DNA of 62,420 bases from JBCBRD01 sp039819785 (GTDB lineage: Bacteria; Pseudomonadota; Alphaproteobacteria; Rhizobiales; Hyphomicrobiaceae): the NCBI GenBank assembly GCA_039819785.1, contig JBCBRH010000025.1, positions 1 through 62,420 on the forward strand, in the 5' to 3' direction. A program made the position numbers and the translations under genes. Below the pieces are notes generated by a model. That model ran no database searches. It was not told where the DNA came from and saw nothing but the letters and a program-made list of their open reading frames with translations. Each line of letters starts with the position of its first letter. Positions within the stretch are counted from its first letter, which is position 1. Below are positions 51,237-60,051 of this stretch, in pieces.

Positions 51237-52001
51237 ATGTTGTTGTTTTGCAAGCGGTTTGGAGCCGCTGGGGGTCTTGTTACTATCTTGGCGACGGTGA
51301 GCGCTCTGTCGGCTCAGGCCCAACCGGATCTTGTGATCAACAAGGCTGATTCCAAAATTGATTTCATCAGTTGTGAGGAGTCCCAGCCGCTCGTTGAAGG
51401 GCGCATTGTTATTCGCAATGAAGGCAGCTCGGATGCCAACCTGCGCAGTGCCAAAGATCTGTTTCGCAGTTTTGTGGCGGTCTATGTTCCCGAAAATATC
51501 GACCTGATCGACAAGGATGCCAAGCGGACCAAGCTCGAGCCGCGCGAGCAGCGAACGGTGAAGATCTCGGTGGGCCGCGGCAAGCAGAAGGCTGGCCGGA
51601 ACTACAATGCATTCCGCGCTGCCGGGGCCGCTATCGGCGGGTATGATCCCGACATTCTCCAAGACGATGAGATCTATGCGGAGAAAATTCAGGCGTTTCT
51701 CCAAAGCCGAGGGTATGCCCTCACCGTTGATGGTGACTGGGGTTCAGGTTCCAAGCGGGCTCTAAGGGCGTTTCAGGCCAACGTCGGGCTGGATGCGACT
51801 GGTGAGTGGGATCGTGAAACGGCCAAGCAGATCGAAAAGCTGGCTGGCGTGTCCACGACGATTGAATACGCCAACGTCAAGAACGCGAACGGTGAGACCC
51901 GCATTCGCGTGTTTGCTGTCGTCGACCCCTACAACCTGATCTCTGAATCGAACGAGACTAACAACGTTGTGGCCTATGAGGGCTACCTGAAGTGCGATTG
52001 A
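51237..52001 (+). CDS. Exported CARDB protein with inserted peptidoglycan-binding domain
   Basis: The 254-residue protein has a signal peptide (about 1-28, Ala-Gln-Ala-Gln). A CARDB-like Ig fold starts at Pro-Asp-Leu-Val-Ile and includes Val-Ile-Arg-Asn-Glu-Gly-Ser. It is interrupted at about 142-202 by a PG_binding_1 domain (Phe-Leu-Gln-Ser-Arg-Gly-Tyr...Asp-Gly-Asp-Trp-Gly-Ser-Gly-Ser-Lys-Arg-Ala-Leu-Arg-Ala-Phe-Gln). The CARDB fold then resumes to end with Asp-Pro-Tyr-Asn-Leu-Ile-Ser-Glu-Ser-Asn-Glu-Thr-Asn-Asn. Cys46 and Cys253 could pair across the fold. GGGGAG precedes the ATG. It likely binds cell wall in the periplasm; function is unknown. Confidence 0.75.
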   Translation: MLLFCKRFGAAGGLVTILATVSALSAQAQPDLVINKADSKIDFISCEESQPLVEGRIVIRNEGSSDANLRSAKDLFRSFVAVYVPENIDLIDKDAKRTKLEPREQRTVKISVGRGKQKAGRNYNAFRAAGAAIGGYDPDILQDDEIYAEKIQAFLQSRGYALTVDGDWGSGSKRALRAFQANVGLDATGEWDRETAKQIEKLAGVSTTIEYANVKNANGETRIRVFAVVDPYNLISESNETNNVVAYEGYLKCD

Positions 52002-52063
52002 GCCGGTCGCTTACGGGCAGACAAACGTGTCCGCGCCTTTGATCACCGCATTGAGGATGACGA

Positions 52064-52096
52064 GGGACCGGGCACGTGTTGCGTGGCCCGGAACCC
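52064..52096. terminator. Hairpin between convergent genes
   Basis: AGGG-A-CCGGGC pairs with GCCCGG-AA-CCCT with small bulges between the CARDB gene and the aminotransferase gene. It could terminate either transcript, though no T-run follows. Confidence 0.4.
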
Positions 52097-52113
52097 TGGC
52101 AGGCCCAGTCCGA

Positions 52114-53379
52114 CTATGTTCGCGCGGTCTGGCTTGCCCACCAATGTTGCAGCCTGAGGATGCCTTTTTCGATGTCGGCTGTGCTGCGTGCGTATGAAAA
52201 GCGCACGTAGCGATGCCCTTCATGCTTATCGAAATCGATGCCTGGGGTGATGGCAACGTGGGCTTCATGCAAAACCTGTGTCGACAGGGCGAGACTGTCG
52301 CTGCACCAGTCGGATACATCGCAGTACAAGTAGAAGGCCCCATCGGCGGGGACCGATTTTGAAAAGCCGGTGTCCTTGAGACCTTGCAGCAAAATCTCAC
52401 GATTGTGAGCGTATACGCTGCGGTTTGCTTCCAGTTCTTCTGTCCCATCAAAGGCCGCAAGGGCTGCGACCTGCGAGATGGTTGGCGGCGAAATGTAGAG
52501 GTTTTGCTGCAGGCGTTCGAATGTGCCGATGAGCTGCGTGGGGACGACCACCCAGCCGATCCGCCACCCGGTCATGGAGAAGTATTTCGAAAAGCTGTTG
52601 ATGATGACGACGTTTTCGTTAGCGGTGGTGTTCGAGTTCCCGAGTGCCGTGACGGCATCCCGGCCATAGGTCAGACCGTGGTAGATTTCATCGGATATGA
52701 ACCACAATCCGTTCACGCGGCAGTATTGGCAGATGTCGTCCAGGCGTTCTGGTGAGAGCATTGTGCCGGTGGGATTGGCGGGCGAGGCGATCAGGACACC
52801 TGCGATGTCGTGTTCGGCCTTGGCTTGGGCAATTGCTTCGACCGTCGGCATCCAGCGTGAGGCCGCGTCTGTCCGGATCGGGACTTCGGTTTGTCCGAGA
52901 GCTTTCAAGATCTGGCGATAGCAGGGGTAGCCTGGGACCGGCAGGCCGACTTTTGTTCCTGCTTCGAATACTGCCAAAAAGGTCAAAACAAACCCGGCAG
53001 ACGAGCCCGTCGTGACGATGATGCGTTCTGCATCGACGTTGACACCGTATTGATTGGCATAATGTTGCGCGATGCGCTGCCGCAATTCGGGCAGTCCGGC
53101 TGCCACCGTATAGCCAAGCGGGTCTTGTCCAAGTGCTTCAGCAGCAGCTTTCCGTGCGGGTTGAGGGGCTGATGTGCCGGGCTGGCCGACTTCCATGTGA
53201 ATGATGGAGTGGCCCGCCTTCTCCAGCTTGGCCGCCTGGTTCATCACCTCCATCACGATAAAGCTATCGACGTTGGCGCGGCTGGCCGCCGTCATGCATT
53301 CCTGGTCGGCTGGCAGCACATCCGAATTTTTGTTAAGCGTATTTGGTGATGGCATAATATGGCTTGGCGGTTTGCTCAT
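52114..53379 (-). CDS. Class I/II PLP-dependent aminotransferase
   Basis: The 421-residue enzyme has the fold type I pattern: Gly-Gln-Pro early (Glu-Val-Gly-Gln-Pro-Gly), Ser-Pro-Ala-Asn-Pro-Thr-Gly, Ile-Ser-Asp-Glu-Ile-Tyr-His-Gly-Leu, and the Schiff-base Lys in Asn-Ser-Phe-Ser-Lys-Tyr-Phe-Ser-Met-Thr-Gly-Trp-Arg. The late Val-Arg-Phe-Ser-Tyr-Ala supplies the carboxylate-binding Arg. The first 30 residues are a weak extension, and a later Met may be the true start. It is an aspartate- or alanine-type aminotransferase in the AAT-I group; specificity cannot be assigned. Confidence 0.87.
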   Translation of the reverse strand: MSKPPSHIMPSPNTLNKNSDVLPADQECMTAASRANVDSFIVMEVMNQAAKLEKAGHSIIHMEVGQPGTSAPQPARKAAAEALGQDPLGYTVAAGLPELRQRIAQHYANQYGVNVDAERIIVTTGSSAGFVLTFLAVFEAGTKVGLPVPGYPCYRQILKALGQTEVPIRTDAASRWMPTVEAIAQAKAEHDIAGVLIASPANPTGTMLSPERLDDICQYCRVNGLWFISDEIYHGLTYGRDAVTALGNSNTTANENVVIINSFSKYFSMTGWRIGWVVVPTQLIGTFERLQQNLYISPPTISQVAALAAFDGTEELEANRSVYAHNREILLQGLKDTGFSKSVPADGAFYLYCDVSDWCSDSLALSTQVLHEAHVAITPGIDFDKHEGHRYVRFSYARSTADIEKGILRLQHWWASQTART

Positions 53380-53661
53380 CTAAACTCATGGGCTGGCCGG
53401 CCAGCGGGCCGGTGTGAATTGGCTGGCGCAGTTTGCCTTTGTCGTGCCCTATTGTCATTGGCTCATCGTGGTTTGCATGCGTGATTCAAGACAATCGGCG
53501 GCATTTCGCGGGTTGTTTGACTGCCGGGGGTTTTGCTCATTCAGCTTGGCGGGTCGAACGGGCACACCGCTTCCGCCATTGCCGAAATCGGTATGGTGCG
53601 GTCGAGCAAACCATATGACGATCCCGGTGTTTTGACGGTCCCGGTGTTTTAAGGAGACGAT

Positions 53662-55053
53662 ATGCGCTGTCGGCAAACGATCGTTGTGACTTTGCTTCGT
53701 CAAGCGATGACCCTAGCGGTGGCCGCGGCCGTGGCGCTGTCGACTATTGTGCCTGCAAACGCTCGAGGTATTCCGCTCATTCGCGATACCGAGATCGAGA
53801 ACCTTTTGAACGACTACGCGCAGCCGATTTTCAAGGCGGCCGGATTGGGCGGTGGACGCGTTCAAATGCGGATCGTCCGCAGTCCGGTGTTCAACGCATT
53901 CGTGCTCGACGGCGGGAATGTGTTCATGCACACGGGCGCCATTCAAATGGCGCGCACACCGAACGAAATTATCGGCGTGATTGCGCACGAGGCTGGACAC
54001 ATTGCCGGTGGGCATATGGCAGCGCTCCGGTCCCGCATCGCAAAGGATAAGACCCGCGCTTTGCTGACCCAAATCTTAGGCATCGGCTTGATGGTACTGG
54101 GCGGCACCACGGGCAATCAGGAACTTGGTGGTGCTGGTGGAGGTGTGCTTTATGGCGGCCAGGACGTGATTATGCGTTCGCTGTTGTCCGAGCGGCGTTC
54201 ACAGGAGTCGGCGGCTGACCAGGCTGGGTTGAGTTATCTCAACGCTACGCGGCAGTCTGGGAAGGGAATGCTGCTGACATTTGAACGGTTCGCGCAGCAG
54301 GAATACATTTCAGATACCTACAAAGACCCGTTTGTCCGCTCACACCCGGTCGCGACCGACCGATTGGCCCGGCTGCGTGAAAACGTGGAGAGCAGCCGCT
54401 ATTACACGGCGCGCGACCCGGCATCTTTGCAGCTTCGACACGATCTTATGCGTGCCAAGCTTGCGGGGTATCTCGACAGCCCCAGTGTCGTATTCAACCG
54501 TTACCCTCGGTCGGATAATTCGCTCCCTGCCAAGTACGCCCGTGCGATCGCAAGCTTCTTTCAAGGCGGCAACCGCGGGCTGGGTCAAGCGCTGGCCGGG
54601 ATGGATGAGCTGATCGCGTTGAAGCCCAGCTATGGCTACTTCTACGAAACCAAGGGCGATTTTCTGATGCGTTCGGGCCGGAGCGGCGAAGCGATCCCGC
54701 TCTTGCGCAAAGCCATACAACTGGTGGGCGGCAAACCGACGCTGATCCAGGTGCAGCTTGCAGCCGCCATTCAGTCGGCCAAGGGAAAGGCTGGATTGTC
54801 TGAATCTGTTTCCTTGCTGCGCCGTTCACTGGTTACCGACAAGAACCCACGGGCCTTCCGGTTGTTGGCGACTGCTTACTACAACCAGGGTAACGCGCCG
54901 AAGGCTGATGCGGTGACGGCGCAGGCCTACTTCCTTGAGGGCGACCTTAAACAGGCGCAGATTTTCGCCAAGAGGGCACATTCGCGGTTGAAAAGAGGCT
55001 CGCCCGAGTGGATCAAAAACGATGATATCATCAAGTTCGAGCCGAGTTCCTGA
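53662..55053 (+). CDS. M48 family metalloprotease with TPR region (BepA-like)
   Basis: The 463-residue protein has a signal peptide (about 15-35). A zinc-protease domain carries His109-Glu-Ala-Gly-His113 in Ile-Gly-Val-Ile-Ala-His-Glu-Ala-Gly-His-Ile-Ala-Gly-Gly-His, and a third ligand is expected at Glu182 (Ser-Gln-Glu-Ser-Ala-Ala-Asp). A C-terminal helical-repeat region (about 285-455) has TPR-like pattern. BepA-type proteins help outer-membrane protein assembly and quality control in the periplasm. AAGGAGACGAT precedes the ATG. It opens the conserved block with dsbA-like, aroQ, accBC and aat. Confidence 0.9.
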   Translation: MRCRQTIVVTLLRQAMTLAVAAAVALSTIVPANARGIPLIRDTEIENLLNDYAQPIFKAAGLGGGRVQMRIVRSPVFNAFVLDGGNVFMHTGAIQMARTPNEIIGVIAHEAGHIAGGHMAALRSRIAKDKTRALLTQILGIGLMVLGGTTGNQELGGAGGGVLYGGQDVIMRSLLSERRSQESAADQAGLSYLNATRQSGKGMLLTFERFAQQEYISDTYKDPFVRSHPVATDRLARLRENVESSRYYTARDPASLQLRHDLMRAKLAGYLDSPSVVFNRYPRSDNSLPAKYARAIASFFQGGNRGLGQALAGMDELIALKPSYGYFYETKGDFLMRSGRSGEAIPLLRKAIQLVGGKPTLIQVQLAAAIQSAKGKAGLSESVSLLRRSLVTDKNPRAFRLLATAYYNQGNAPKADAVTAQAYFLEGDLKQAQIFAKRAHSRLKRGSPEWIKNDDIIKFEPSS

Positions 55054-55057
55054 GTTA

Positions 55058-55066
55058 TGATATAAT
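55058..55066 (+). promoter_or_regulatory. Extended -10 promoter element for the DsbA-like gene
   Basis: TGATATAAT matches the extended -10 consensus TG-N-TATAAT just after the protease stop and 115 bases before the next start. The -35 region is weak, as expected for extended -10 promoters. Confidence 0.5.
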
Positions 55067-55180
55067 CTTAGCGGCTTGATCTCGCGCACCTTTCGGTCTT
55101 TACGACAATACGCGATGCTCTGTGTGAGCGTTTACGACCATGATCCGCGGCGGAGCGCCGCGACGGAGGACACCAACCAC

Positions 55181-56041
55181 ATGCCAATCCGAACACCATC
55201 TTTGATGCCAACGCGACTTCAGTCGGTCTCAGGCAACGTACGCTCAGCCCGATTTAGTGGGACCCGTTTCGGTGTCGCCTGTGTCGCCAGCCTCGGCCTC
55301 CTTGTTGGTGCGCTTGGTCTGAGCGCCCATTCCTCACGTGCTCAATCGGAAGCGTTCAGCCCGGAACAGAAGACTGAGATTGAAAAAATCGTTCGCAGCT
55401 ATCTGTTGGCCAATCCGGAGATTTTCCTGGAGGTGCAGGGTGTGTTGGAACAACGCCTGCAGGAACAGCAAACCGCTCGTTTAAAGAGTGCGATCACAGA
55501 CAACGCTCAGACGTTGTTTAAACGGGCTGACGCACCGATAGCGGGGAACCCGGATGGCGACGTTACTGTCGTCGAGTTCTTCGATTACAACTGTGGCTTT
55601 TGTAAACGCGGCTTCCGGGATATCGCCAGTCTGATTTCCGAAGACAAAAACGTGAAAGTCGTACTCAAGGAATTCCCGATTTTTGGTAAGGGCTCTGAAG
55701 ATGCTGCCCGTGTTGCCTTGGCGGCAAAGGCGCAAGGAAAATACTGGGACGTCCACCGCGCGCTGTTGAACTTGGAAAGCCGGGTTGATGGCACGTCCGC
55801 TTTAGCGGCTGCTGAAAAGCTTGGGCTCGATATGACGAAGCTCAAGGCTGATATGTCGTCCGAACCCGTCAACGAAGAAATTGCGACTGTGCGAGAGCTT
55901 GCGCAGAAGATGGGAATTAACGGGACGCCGCACTTCCTCGTGGGGGACCGGACCATTGCAGGTGCGCCTGAGGATCTGCTGGAGCAGTTCAAAACCAACG
56001 TTGCCGACATTCGTAAGAACGGCGGTTGCAAGGTCTGCTGA
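55181..56041 (+). CDS. DsbA family thiol-disulfide protein (Com1/ScsC-like)
   Basis: The 286-residue protein has a signal anchor at about 30-54. A helical N-terminal region (about 60-115) of the Com1/ScsC type comes before the thioredoxin fold with Cys138-Gly-Phe-Cys141. A cis-Pro in Gly-Thr-Pro-His-Phe and the final Gly-Gly-Cys-Lys-Val-Cys are also visible; the terminal Cys pair is odd. It oxidises or isomerises periplasmic disulfides. GGAGG lies 11 bases before the ATG at 55181; the in-frame ATG at 55076 would add a non-signal leader. Confidence 0.88.
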   Translation: MPIRTPSLMPTRLQSVSGNVRSARFSGTRFGVACVASLGLLVGALGLSAHSSRAQSEAFSPEQKTEIEKIVRSYLLANPEIFLEVQGVLEQRLQEQQTARLKSAITDNAQTLFKRADAPIAGNPDGDVTVVEFFDYNCGFCKRGFRDIASLISEDKNVKVVLKEFPIFGKGSEDAARVALAAKAQGKYWDVHRALLNLESRVDGTSALAAAEKLGLDMTKLKADMSSEPVNEEIATVRELAQKMGINGTPHFLVGDRTIAGAPEDLLEQFKTNVADIRKNGGCKVC

Positions 56042-56538
56042 GTTCAGTTTCAGAGAGAGCCGCTGGACCTCTGGGGCGCAGGTGCTTCAGCGAGTGGTTG
56101 GAACTTTGTAGGTTCGGTTCAGCCAACCAGTGCGCCTTTGCTGACCTAGACCCTGTTTGCTTTTCGTGGCCTCGAAAAGCAGGCTCCAAACTTTTAATTG
56201 GAGCATGTTCCGGGCGGAAACTTTTCCTGAACATGCTGTCGGCGTCTCGGATGGCATCCGTTGCCTCCAACGGTCTAACCTGAACCTAGCAGCCAATCCA
56301 AAAGCGTATCGCCGACCTTTGTGCTTTGGGTTGGCTTATGAGGTGCGTCATCTTTGCCAACTGGCGGGATGCAGCACGCATATCGCGGCCGTATTATCCA
56401 TATGGCTAAGCCGCTTTCGCGTTGCTTTGAAAGCTGTTACATCCCATCCCCTGGGTTCAATCACCACTATCAGCTCCGCAATCGACGGCTCTTTAGCAGG
56501 CTGCCCGGGCTCAACCGCGGCACGGTTCTCACAAAAAA
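56042..56538. other. Long intergenic region with hairpin array before aroQ
   Basis: Roughly 500 bases lack a convincing gene. The left part holds three adjacent inverted repeats at 56158-56236 (listed separately); the right part up to aroQ shows no clear promoter. aroQ itself has no strong Shine-Dalgarno motif. Confidence 0.4.
56158..56236. repeat. Cluster of three palindromes, possible interspersed repeat element
   Basis: TGCTTTTCG/CGAAAAGCA (56158-56181), GCTCCAA/TTGGAGC (56183-56204) and GCATGTTC/GAACATGC (56203-56236) form three hairpins, with the last two overlapping by two bases. The shape, GAGCATG with an inner GGAAA/TTTCC, resembles palindromic intergenic repeats common in Rhizobiales-like genomes. 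Confidence 0.6.
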
Positions 56539-56985
56539 ATGGAAAAACCAATCCTGGTCCTGAACGGACCCAACCTCAATCTTCTCGGCCAGCGCGAACC
56601 CGATATTTACGGTCATGATACGCTAGCCGACATCGAAAAAGCCGTCACAACCGTGGCCAGCGCCCGGGGTCACACAATTGATTTCCGGCAGAGCAATCTT
56701 GAAGGCGAACTTGTCGATTGGGTGCAATGGGGCCGTGAAAACGCCTGTGGCTTGATCGTTAACGCAGGCGCCTACTCGCACACTTCGATTGCGCTGCTGG
56801 ATGCGCTTAACGCCATCACCGTACCGATCGTTGAAGTGCATCTTTCGAATATCTTCCGCCGCGAGGACTTTCGCAATCACTCCTATGTTTCGCTGGCCGC
56901 AGGTGGCGTAATTTGCGGCCTGGGGGCAAAAGGCTATGAATTGGCCGTGCTTGCACTTGCGGACCAGCTGGCGACCGTTGAATAA
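56539..56985 (+). CDS. aroQ: Type II 3-dehydroquinate dehydratase
   Basis: The 148-residue shikimate-pathway enzyme converts 3-dehydroquinate to 3-dehydroshikimate in the cytoplasm. It opens Ile-Leu-Val-Leu-Asn-Gly-Pro-Asn-Leu-Asn-Leu-Leu-Gly-Gln-Arg-Glu. The catalytic Tyr is in Asp-Ile-Tyr-Gly, the flexible-loop Arg in Phe-Arg-Gln-Ser-Asn, and substrate residues in Asn-Ala-Gly-Ala-Tyr-Ser-His and Glu-Val-His-Leu-Ser-Asn. It is full length, and accB follows, as is common in alphaproteobacteria. Confidence 0.96.
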   Translation: MEKPILVLNGPNLNLLGQREPDIYGHDTLADIEKAVTTVASARGHTIDFRQSNLEGELVDWVQWGRENACGLIVNAGAYSHTSIALLDALNAITVPIVEVHLSNIFRREDFRNHSYVSLAAGGVICGLGAKGYELAVLALADQLATVE

Positions 56986-57054
56986 CTGGAGCCCAACTTT
57001 CAACCGGAATTGCATCCACCGGACATGACTTCAGCCAAGAAAGAGCCAAGACGG

Positions 57055-57531
57055 ATGACTGCTAAAGACGCCAAGGCGCGCCACAAACTTGAGACAGACA
57101 TGGTCAAGGAGCTGGCCGGACTTCTGGACGAGAATGGCCTGTCCGAGATTGAAATCGAAAACGATGATTTTCGCATTCGCGTCGCGCGACAGTTGGCGCC
57201 TGTTGTGTCCCATGCCGGGGCTGCGGTTGCCCCAGGGTCGGTGCAAGCCGGTGAAGCCGGGGCTGTCAGCGCGGAAGCAGCCGACATGTCCAAGAACAAG
57301 GATGCGGTGAAGTCTCCCATGGTGGGGACAGCCTATCGTGCTCCTGAGCCGGGTGCTGCGGCGTTCGTCGAGATCGGGAGCAAGGTCCGCGAAGGCGACA
57401 CGTTGTTTATCATTGAAGCCATGAAGACCATGAATCAGATCCCGGCGCCAAAGTCGGGAACAGTCTCAGCCATTCTGTTTGAAAACGGGCAGCCGGTCGA
57501 GTTCGGTGAGCCCATGGTCATTGTTGAATAG
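57055..57531 (+). CDS. accB: Biotin carboxyl carrier protein of acetyl-CoA carboxylase
   Basis: The 158-residue protein has an N-terminal helical part, a Pro/Ala/Glu linker (about 50-80) and a C-terminal biotinyl domain. The acceptor is Lys124 in Glu-Ala-Met-Lys-Thr-Met. It carries carboxybiotin between biotin carboxylase and carboxyltransferase in fatty-acid synthesis. An ATG at 57025 and a TTG at 57010 are possible earlier starts. I chose the one giving usual length, with GAGCCAAGACGG upstream. accC follows after 31 bases. Confidence 0.93.
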   Translation: MTAKDAKARHKLETDMVKELAGLLDENGLSEIEIENDDFRIRVARQLAPVVSHAGAAVAPGSVQAGEAGAVSAEAADMSKNKDAVKSPMVGTAYRAPEPGAAAFVEIGSKVREGDTLFIIEAMKTMNQIPAPKSGTVSAILFENGQPVEFGEPMVIVE

Positions 57532-57562
57532 GCCCCAAGTTCAATCAGAAGGGCAGTTTGCC

Positions 57563-58903
57563 ATGTTCGACAAAGTCCTGATCGCCAACCGAGGCGAGAT
57601 CGCATTGCGTATCCAAAGGGCCTGCAAGGAGCTGGGGATCGCGACCGTTGCGGTGCATTCCACAGCCGATGCCGATGCCATGCATGTGCGTCTCGCCGAT
57701 GAAAGTGTCTGCATCGGTCCACCGCCTGCATCGGACAGCTACCTCAATATTCCAAGGTTGTTGGCGGCGTGCGAAATCACAGGCGCTGACGCGGTGCATC
57801 CAGGTTACGGGTTTTTGTCCGAAAGCTCGCGATTTGCCGAGATCCTCGAAGATCACGCAATTACATTCATCGGGCCAACGTCTGATCATATCCGTATCAT
57901 GGGCGATAAAATCGCTGCCAAGGAGACCGTCAAGCGATTGGGTATCCCGGTGGTGCCTGGTTCAGATGGGGCCGTCGAAAACCCGGAAGATGCTGTTCGA
58001 ATTGCTGCAGAGATGGGGTTTCCCGTGCTTGTAAAGGCGGCATCGGGTGGTGGTGGACGCGGCATGAAAGTTGCGCACAGCATTGATGACATCAAGGTTG
58101 CGTTTCAGACGGCACGATCAGAGGCCAAGGCGGCCTTTGGCGATGATGCGGTCTACATCGAGAAATTTCTGACCAAGCCGCGCCATATTGAAATCCAGGT
58201 GTTTGGTGACGGCAAAGGCAACGCGGTGCATCTGGGTGAACGGGACTGCTCATTGCAGCGCCGCCACCAGAAAGTCTGGGAGGAGGCACCGTCTCCTGCT
58301 CTGAACGAAATCTCGCGGGCAGCAATCGGTGAAACAGTTGCGAAGGCCATGCGCGACCTGAAGTACCGCGGTGCAGGGACGGTCGAATTTCTGTTTGAAG
58401 ATGGGAACTTCTATTTCATCGAGATGAACACCCGGCTGCAGGTCGAGCATCCGGTGACCGAGGCCATCACTGGAATTGACCTGGTCTTGGAGCAAATCCG
58501 CGTGGCTTCAGGCGGACCACTCAGCTTCGTTCAGGATGAGATCGTCTTTTCAGGTCATGCCATCGAATGCCGCATCAATGCCGAGAACGCGCGCACGTTC
58601 CGTCCGTCACCGGGGCAGATCACCTATTGGCATCCCCCCGGAGGGCTCGGTATCCGCGTCGATTCCGGCGTCTATCAGGGCTATGCCATTCCCCCATATT
58701 ACGACAGTTTGATCGGTAAGCTGATCGTGCATGGCAAAACCCGCAACGAGTGTTTGATGCGGCTGAAGCGTGCGCTATCCGAATTCGTGATTGACGGGAT
58801 CGAGACGACAATTCCCTTGTTCAACGAACTTATCCGACAGCCGGATATTGCAAACGGCATGTATGACATTCATTGGCTCGAAAAGTTTCTGGGAAAGCCC
58901 TAA
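57563..58903 (+). CDS. accC: Biotin carboxylase subunit of acetyl-CoA carboxylase
   Basis: The 446-residue ATP-grasp enzyme carboxylates biotin on AccB. It opens Met-Phe-Asp-Lys-Val-Leu-Ile-Ala-Asn-Arg-Gly-Glu-Ile-Ala. It carries the glycine-rich ATP lid Lys-Ala-Ala-Ser-Gly-Gly-Gly-Gly-Arg-Gly-Met, the Glu-Arg-Asp-Cys-Ser-Leu-Gln-Arg-Arg block, and Glu-Met-Asn-Thr-Arg-Leu-Gln-Val-Glu-His-Pro-Val-Thr-Glu. The frame is open to 57479, inside accB, but family sequence begins at 57563. It is full length and in the usual accBC order. Confidence 0.97.
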   Translation: MFDKVLIANRGEIALRIQRACKELGIATVAVHSTADADAMHVRLADESVCIGPPPASDSYLNIPRLLAACEITGADAVHPGYGFLSESSRFAEILEDHAITFIGPTSDHIRIMGDKIAAKETVKRLGIPVVPGSDGAVENPEDAVRIAAEMGFPVLVKAASGGGGRGMKVAHSIDDIKVAFQTARSEAKAAFGDDAVYIEKFLTKPRHIEIQVFGDGKGNAVHLGERDCSLQRRHQKVWEEAPSPALNEISRAAIGETVAKAMRDLKYRGAGTVEFLFEDGNFYFIEMNTRLQVEHPVTEAITGIDLVLEQIRVASGGPLSFVQDEIVFSGHAIECRINAENARTFRPSPGQITYWHPPGGLGIRVDSGVYQGYAIPPYYDSLIGKLIVHGKTRNECLMRLKRALSEFVIDGIETTIPLFNELIRQPDIANGMYDIHWLEKFLGKP

Positions 58904-59103
58904 CCTCTTGCTGTGCCCACAGGATGCCTGTTTTGCCTGTCAAAGGGATCACCGGGGGGATTGCGCAAATGTCCATTCAAGACTGACCTGGCGTGACATG
59001 ACCTAGTCTGTCACACGATTAATGTTTGGGACCTTGTTGACCGCATGGCGGAAAGCGGTTTCGTTTCGTTGTGACGAAGGTTTGATCGAGGAGAATTGAG
59101 GTC

Positions 59104-59784
59104 GTGGCGACTGGCGACGACATCATGATCGAGATTACACCTCAGGTTCTCCTGAAGGCGTACAGCTGTGGGATCTTCCCGATGGCTGAGAGTTCCGATG
59201 ATCCGGCGCTCTACTGGATTGAGCCGCAGCACCGGGGCATCTTGCCGCTCGATGCCCTGCACGTGCCCAAAAGGCTTTCGCGCACGATTCGGACGACCTC
59301 GTTGGTCGTCAAGGTGGACACGGATTTTGAAAGTGTCATTTCCGGCTGCGCCGCCTCTCGGCCGGGCCGACGGTCAACGTGGATCAACAAACGTATCCGT
59401 AACCTCTATCGCGAACTCTTCAGACTAGGTCACTGCCACACGATCGAGGTCTGGGATGGTGATGTCCTGGTTGGCGGCCTTTACGGCGTTGCGTTGGGCG
59501 GGGCTTTCTTCGGCGAAAGCATGTTTTCCTCGGCTCGTGATGCGTCCAAGATTGCGCTGATTCATCTTTGTGGACGTCTTATTGCCGGTGGGTTTTCCTT
59601 ACTCGACACCCAATTTGTGACCGAGCACCTCCGGCAATTCGGGACAGTTGAAGTCGAGCGGGATGACTTTCATCGCAAGTTGGAAACAGCGTTGAAGATC
59701 AGAGCCGACTTCGATCTGCTTGCACCTGATGCCGACCCGGAGTTGATCCTTGCGTTTATTGCGCGCGCGCGCCACGGGCGGTGA
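59104..59784 (+). CDS. aat: Leucyl/phenylalanyl-tRNA-protein transferase
   Basis: The 226-residue enzyme adds Leu or Phe to N-terminal Lys/Arg of proteins, marking them for ClpAPS degradation. Recognisable are Leu-Leu-Lys-Ala-Tyr-Ser-Cys-Gly-Ile-Phe-Pro-Met-Ala, Tyr-Trp-Ile-Glu-Pro, Thr-Trp-Ile-Asn and Gly-Gly-Ala-Phe-Phe-Gly-Glu-Ser-Met-Phe. A GTG start after GAGGAGAATTGAGG is likely; an ATG at 59125 is the alternative. About 200 bases separate it from accC, so it may have its own promoter. Confidence 0.95.
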   Translation: MATGDDIMIEITPQVLLKAYSCGIFPMAESSDDPALYWIEPQHRGILPLDALHVPKRLSRTIRTTSLVVKVDTDFESVISGCAASRPGRRSTWINKRIRNLYRELFRLGHCHTIEVWDGDVLVGGLYGVALGGAFFGESMFSSARDASKIALIHLCGRLIAGGFSLLDTQFVTEHLRQFGTVEVERDDFHRKLETALKIRADFDLLAPDADPELILAFIARARHGR

Positions 59785-59838
59785 TGGTCCAAGTAAACAG
59801 CCAACTTGATGGTTTGTTCTGAGTTCAGATCCGCCGGC

Positions 59839-60051
59839 TCAGGACTTGATGCGTGAACGCATGTCTGCTGCGAACTCCGCTTCGAGTGCGGCTTCGAACT
59901 TTACGAGATCATCTGGCAATGGCATGCCGAACGCCTTCATCTCATTCAACTTTTCCTTCAACTGCAGGTAGATCTCGTGGCGTTCTTCAGCTTCGTTTTG
60001 CATCTGTGTCATCAGTACGCCGACTTCGGCTTTCAGGTTTTCGAAACTCAT
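59839..60051 (-). CDS. Small helical protein, unknown function
   Basis: The 70-residue protein is charged and almost wholly helical (rich in Glu, Leu, Met and Lys), without a membrane segment. CAGGAGAACCACC is a good ribosome-binding site, and composition is protein-like, so I regard it as real. It resembles short uncharacterised alphaproteobacterial proteins but I cannot name a family. It converges on aat. Confidence 0.6.
   Translation of the reverse strand: MSFENLKAEVGVLMTQMQNEAEERHEIYLQLKEKLNEMKAFGMPLPDDLVKFEAALEAEFAADMRSRIKS

Noticed and set aside
50256..52001. A complete anti-phage system around the SLATT-like gene
   Set aside because: Neighbours are guaA, a CARDB wall protein and an aminotransferase; no nucleotidyltransferase, SLOG, protease, helicase or RT gene is present, so a full defence operon is not supported.
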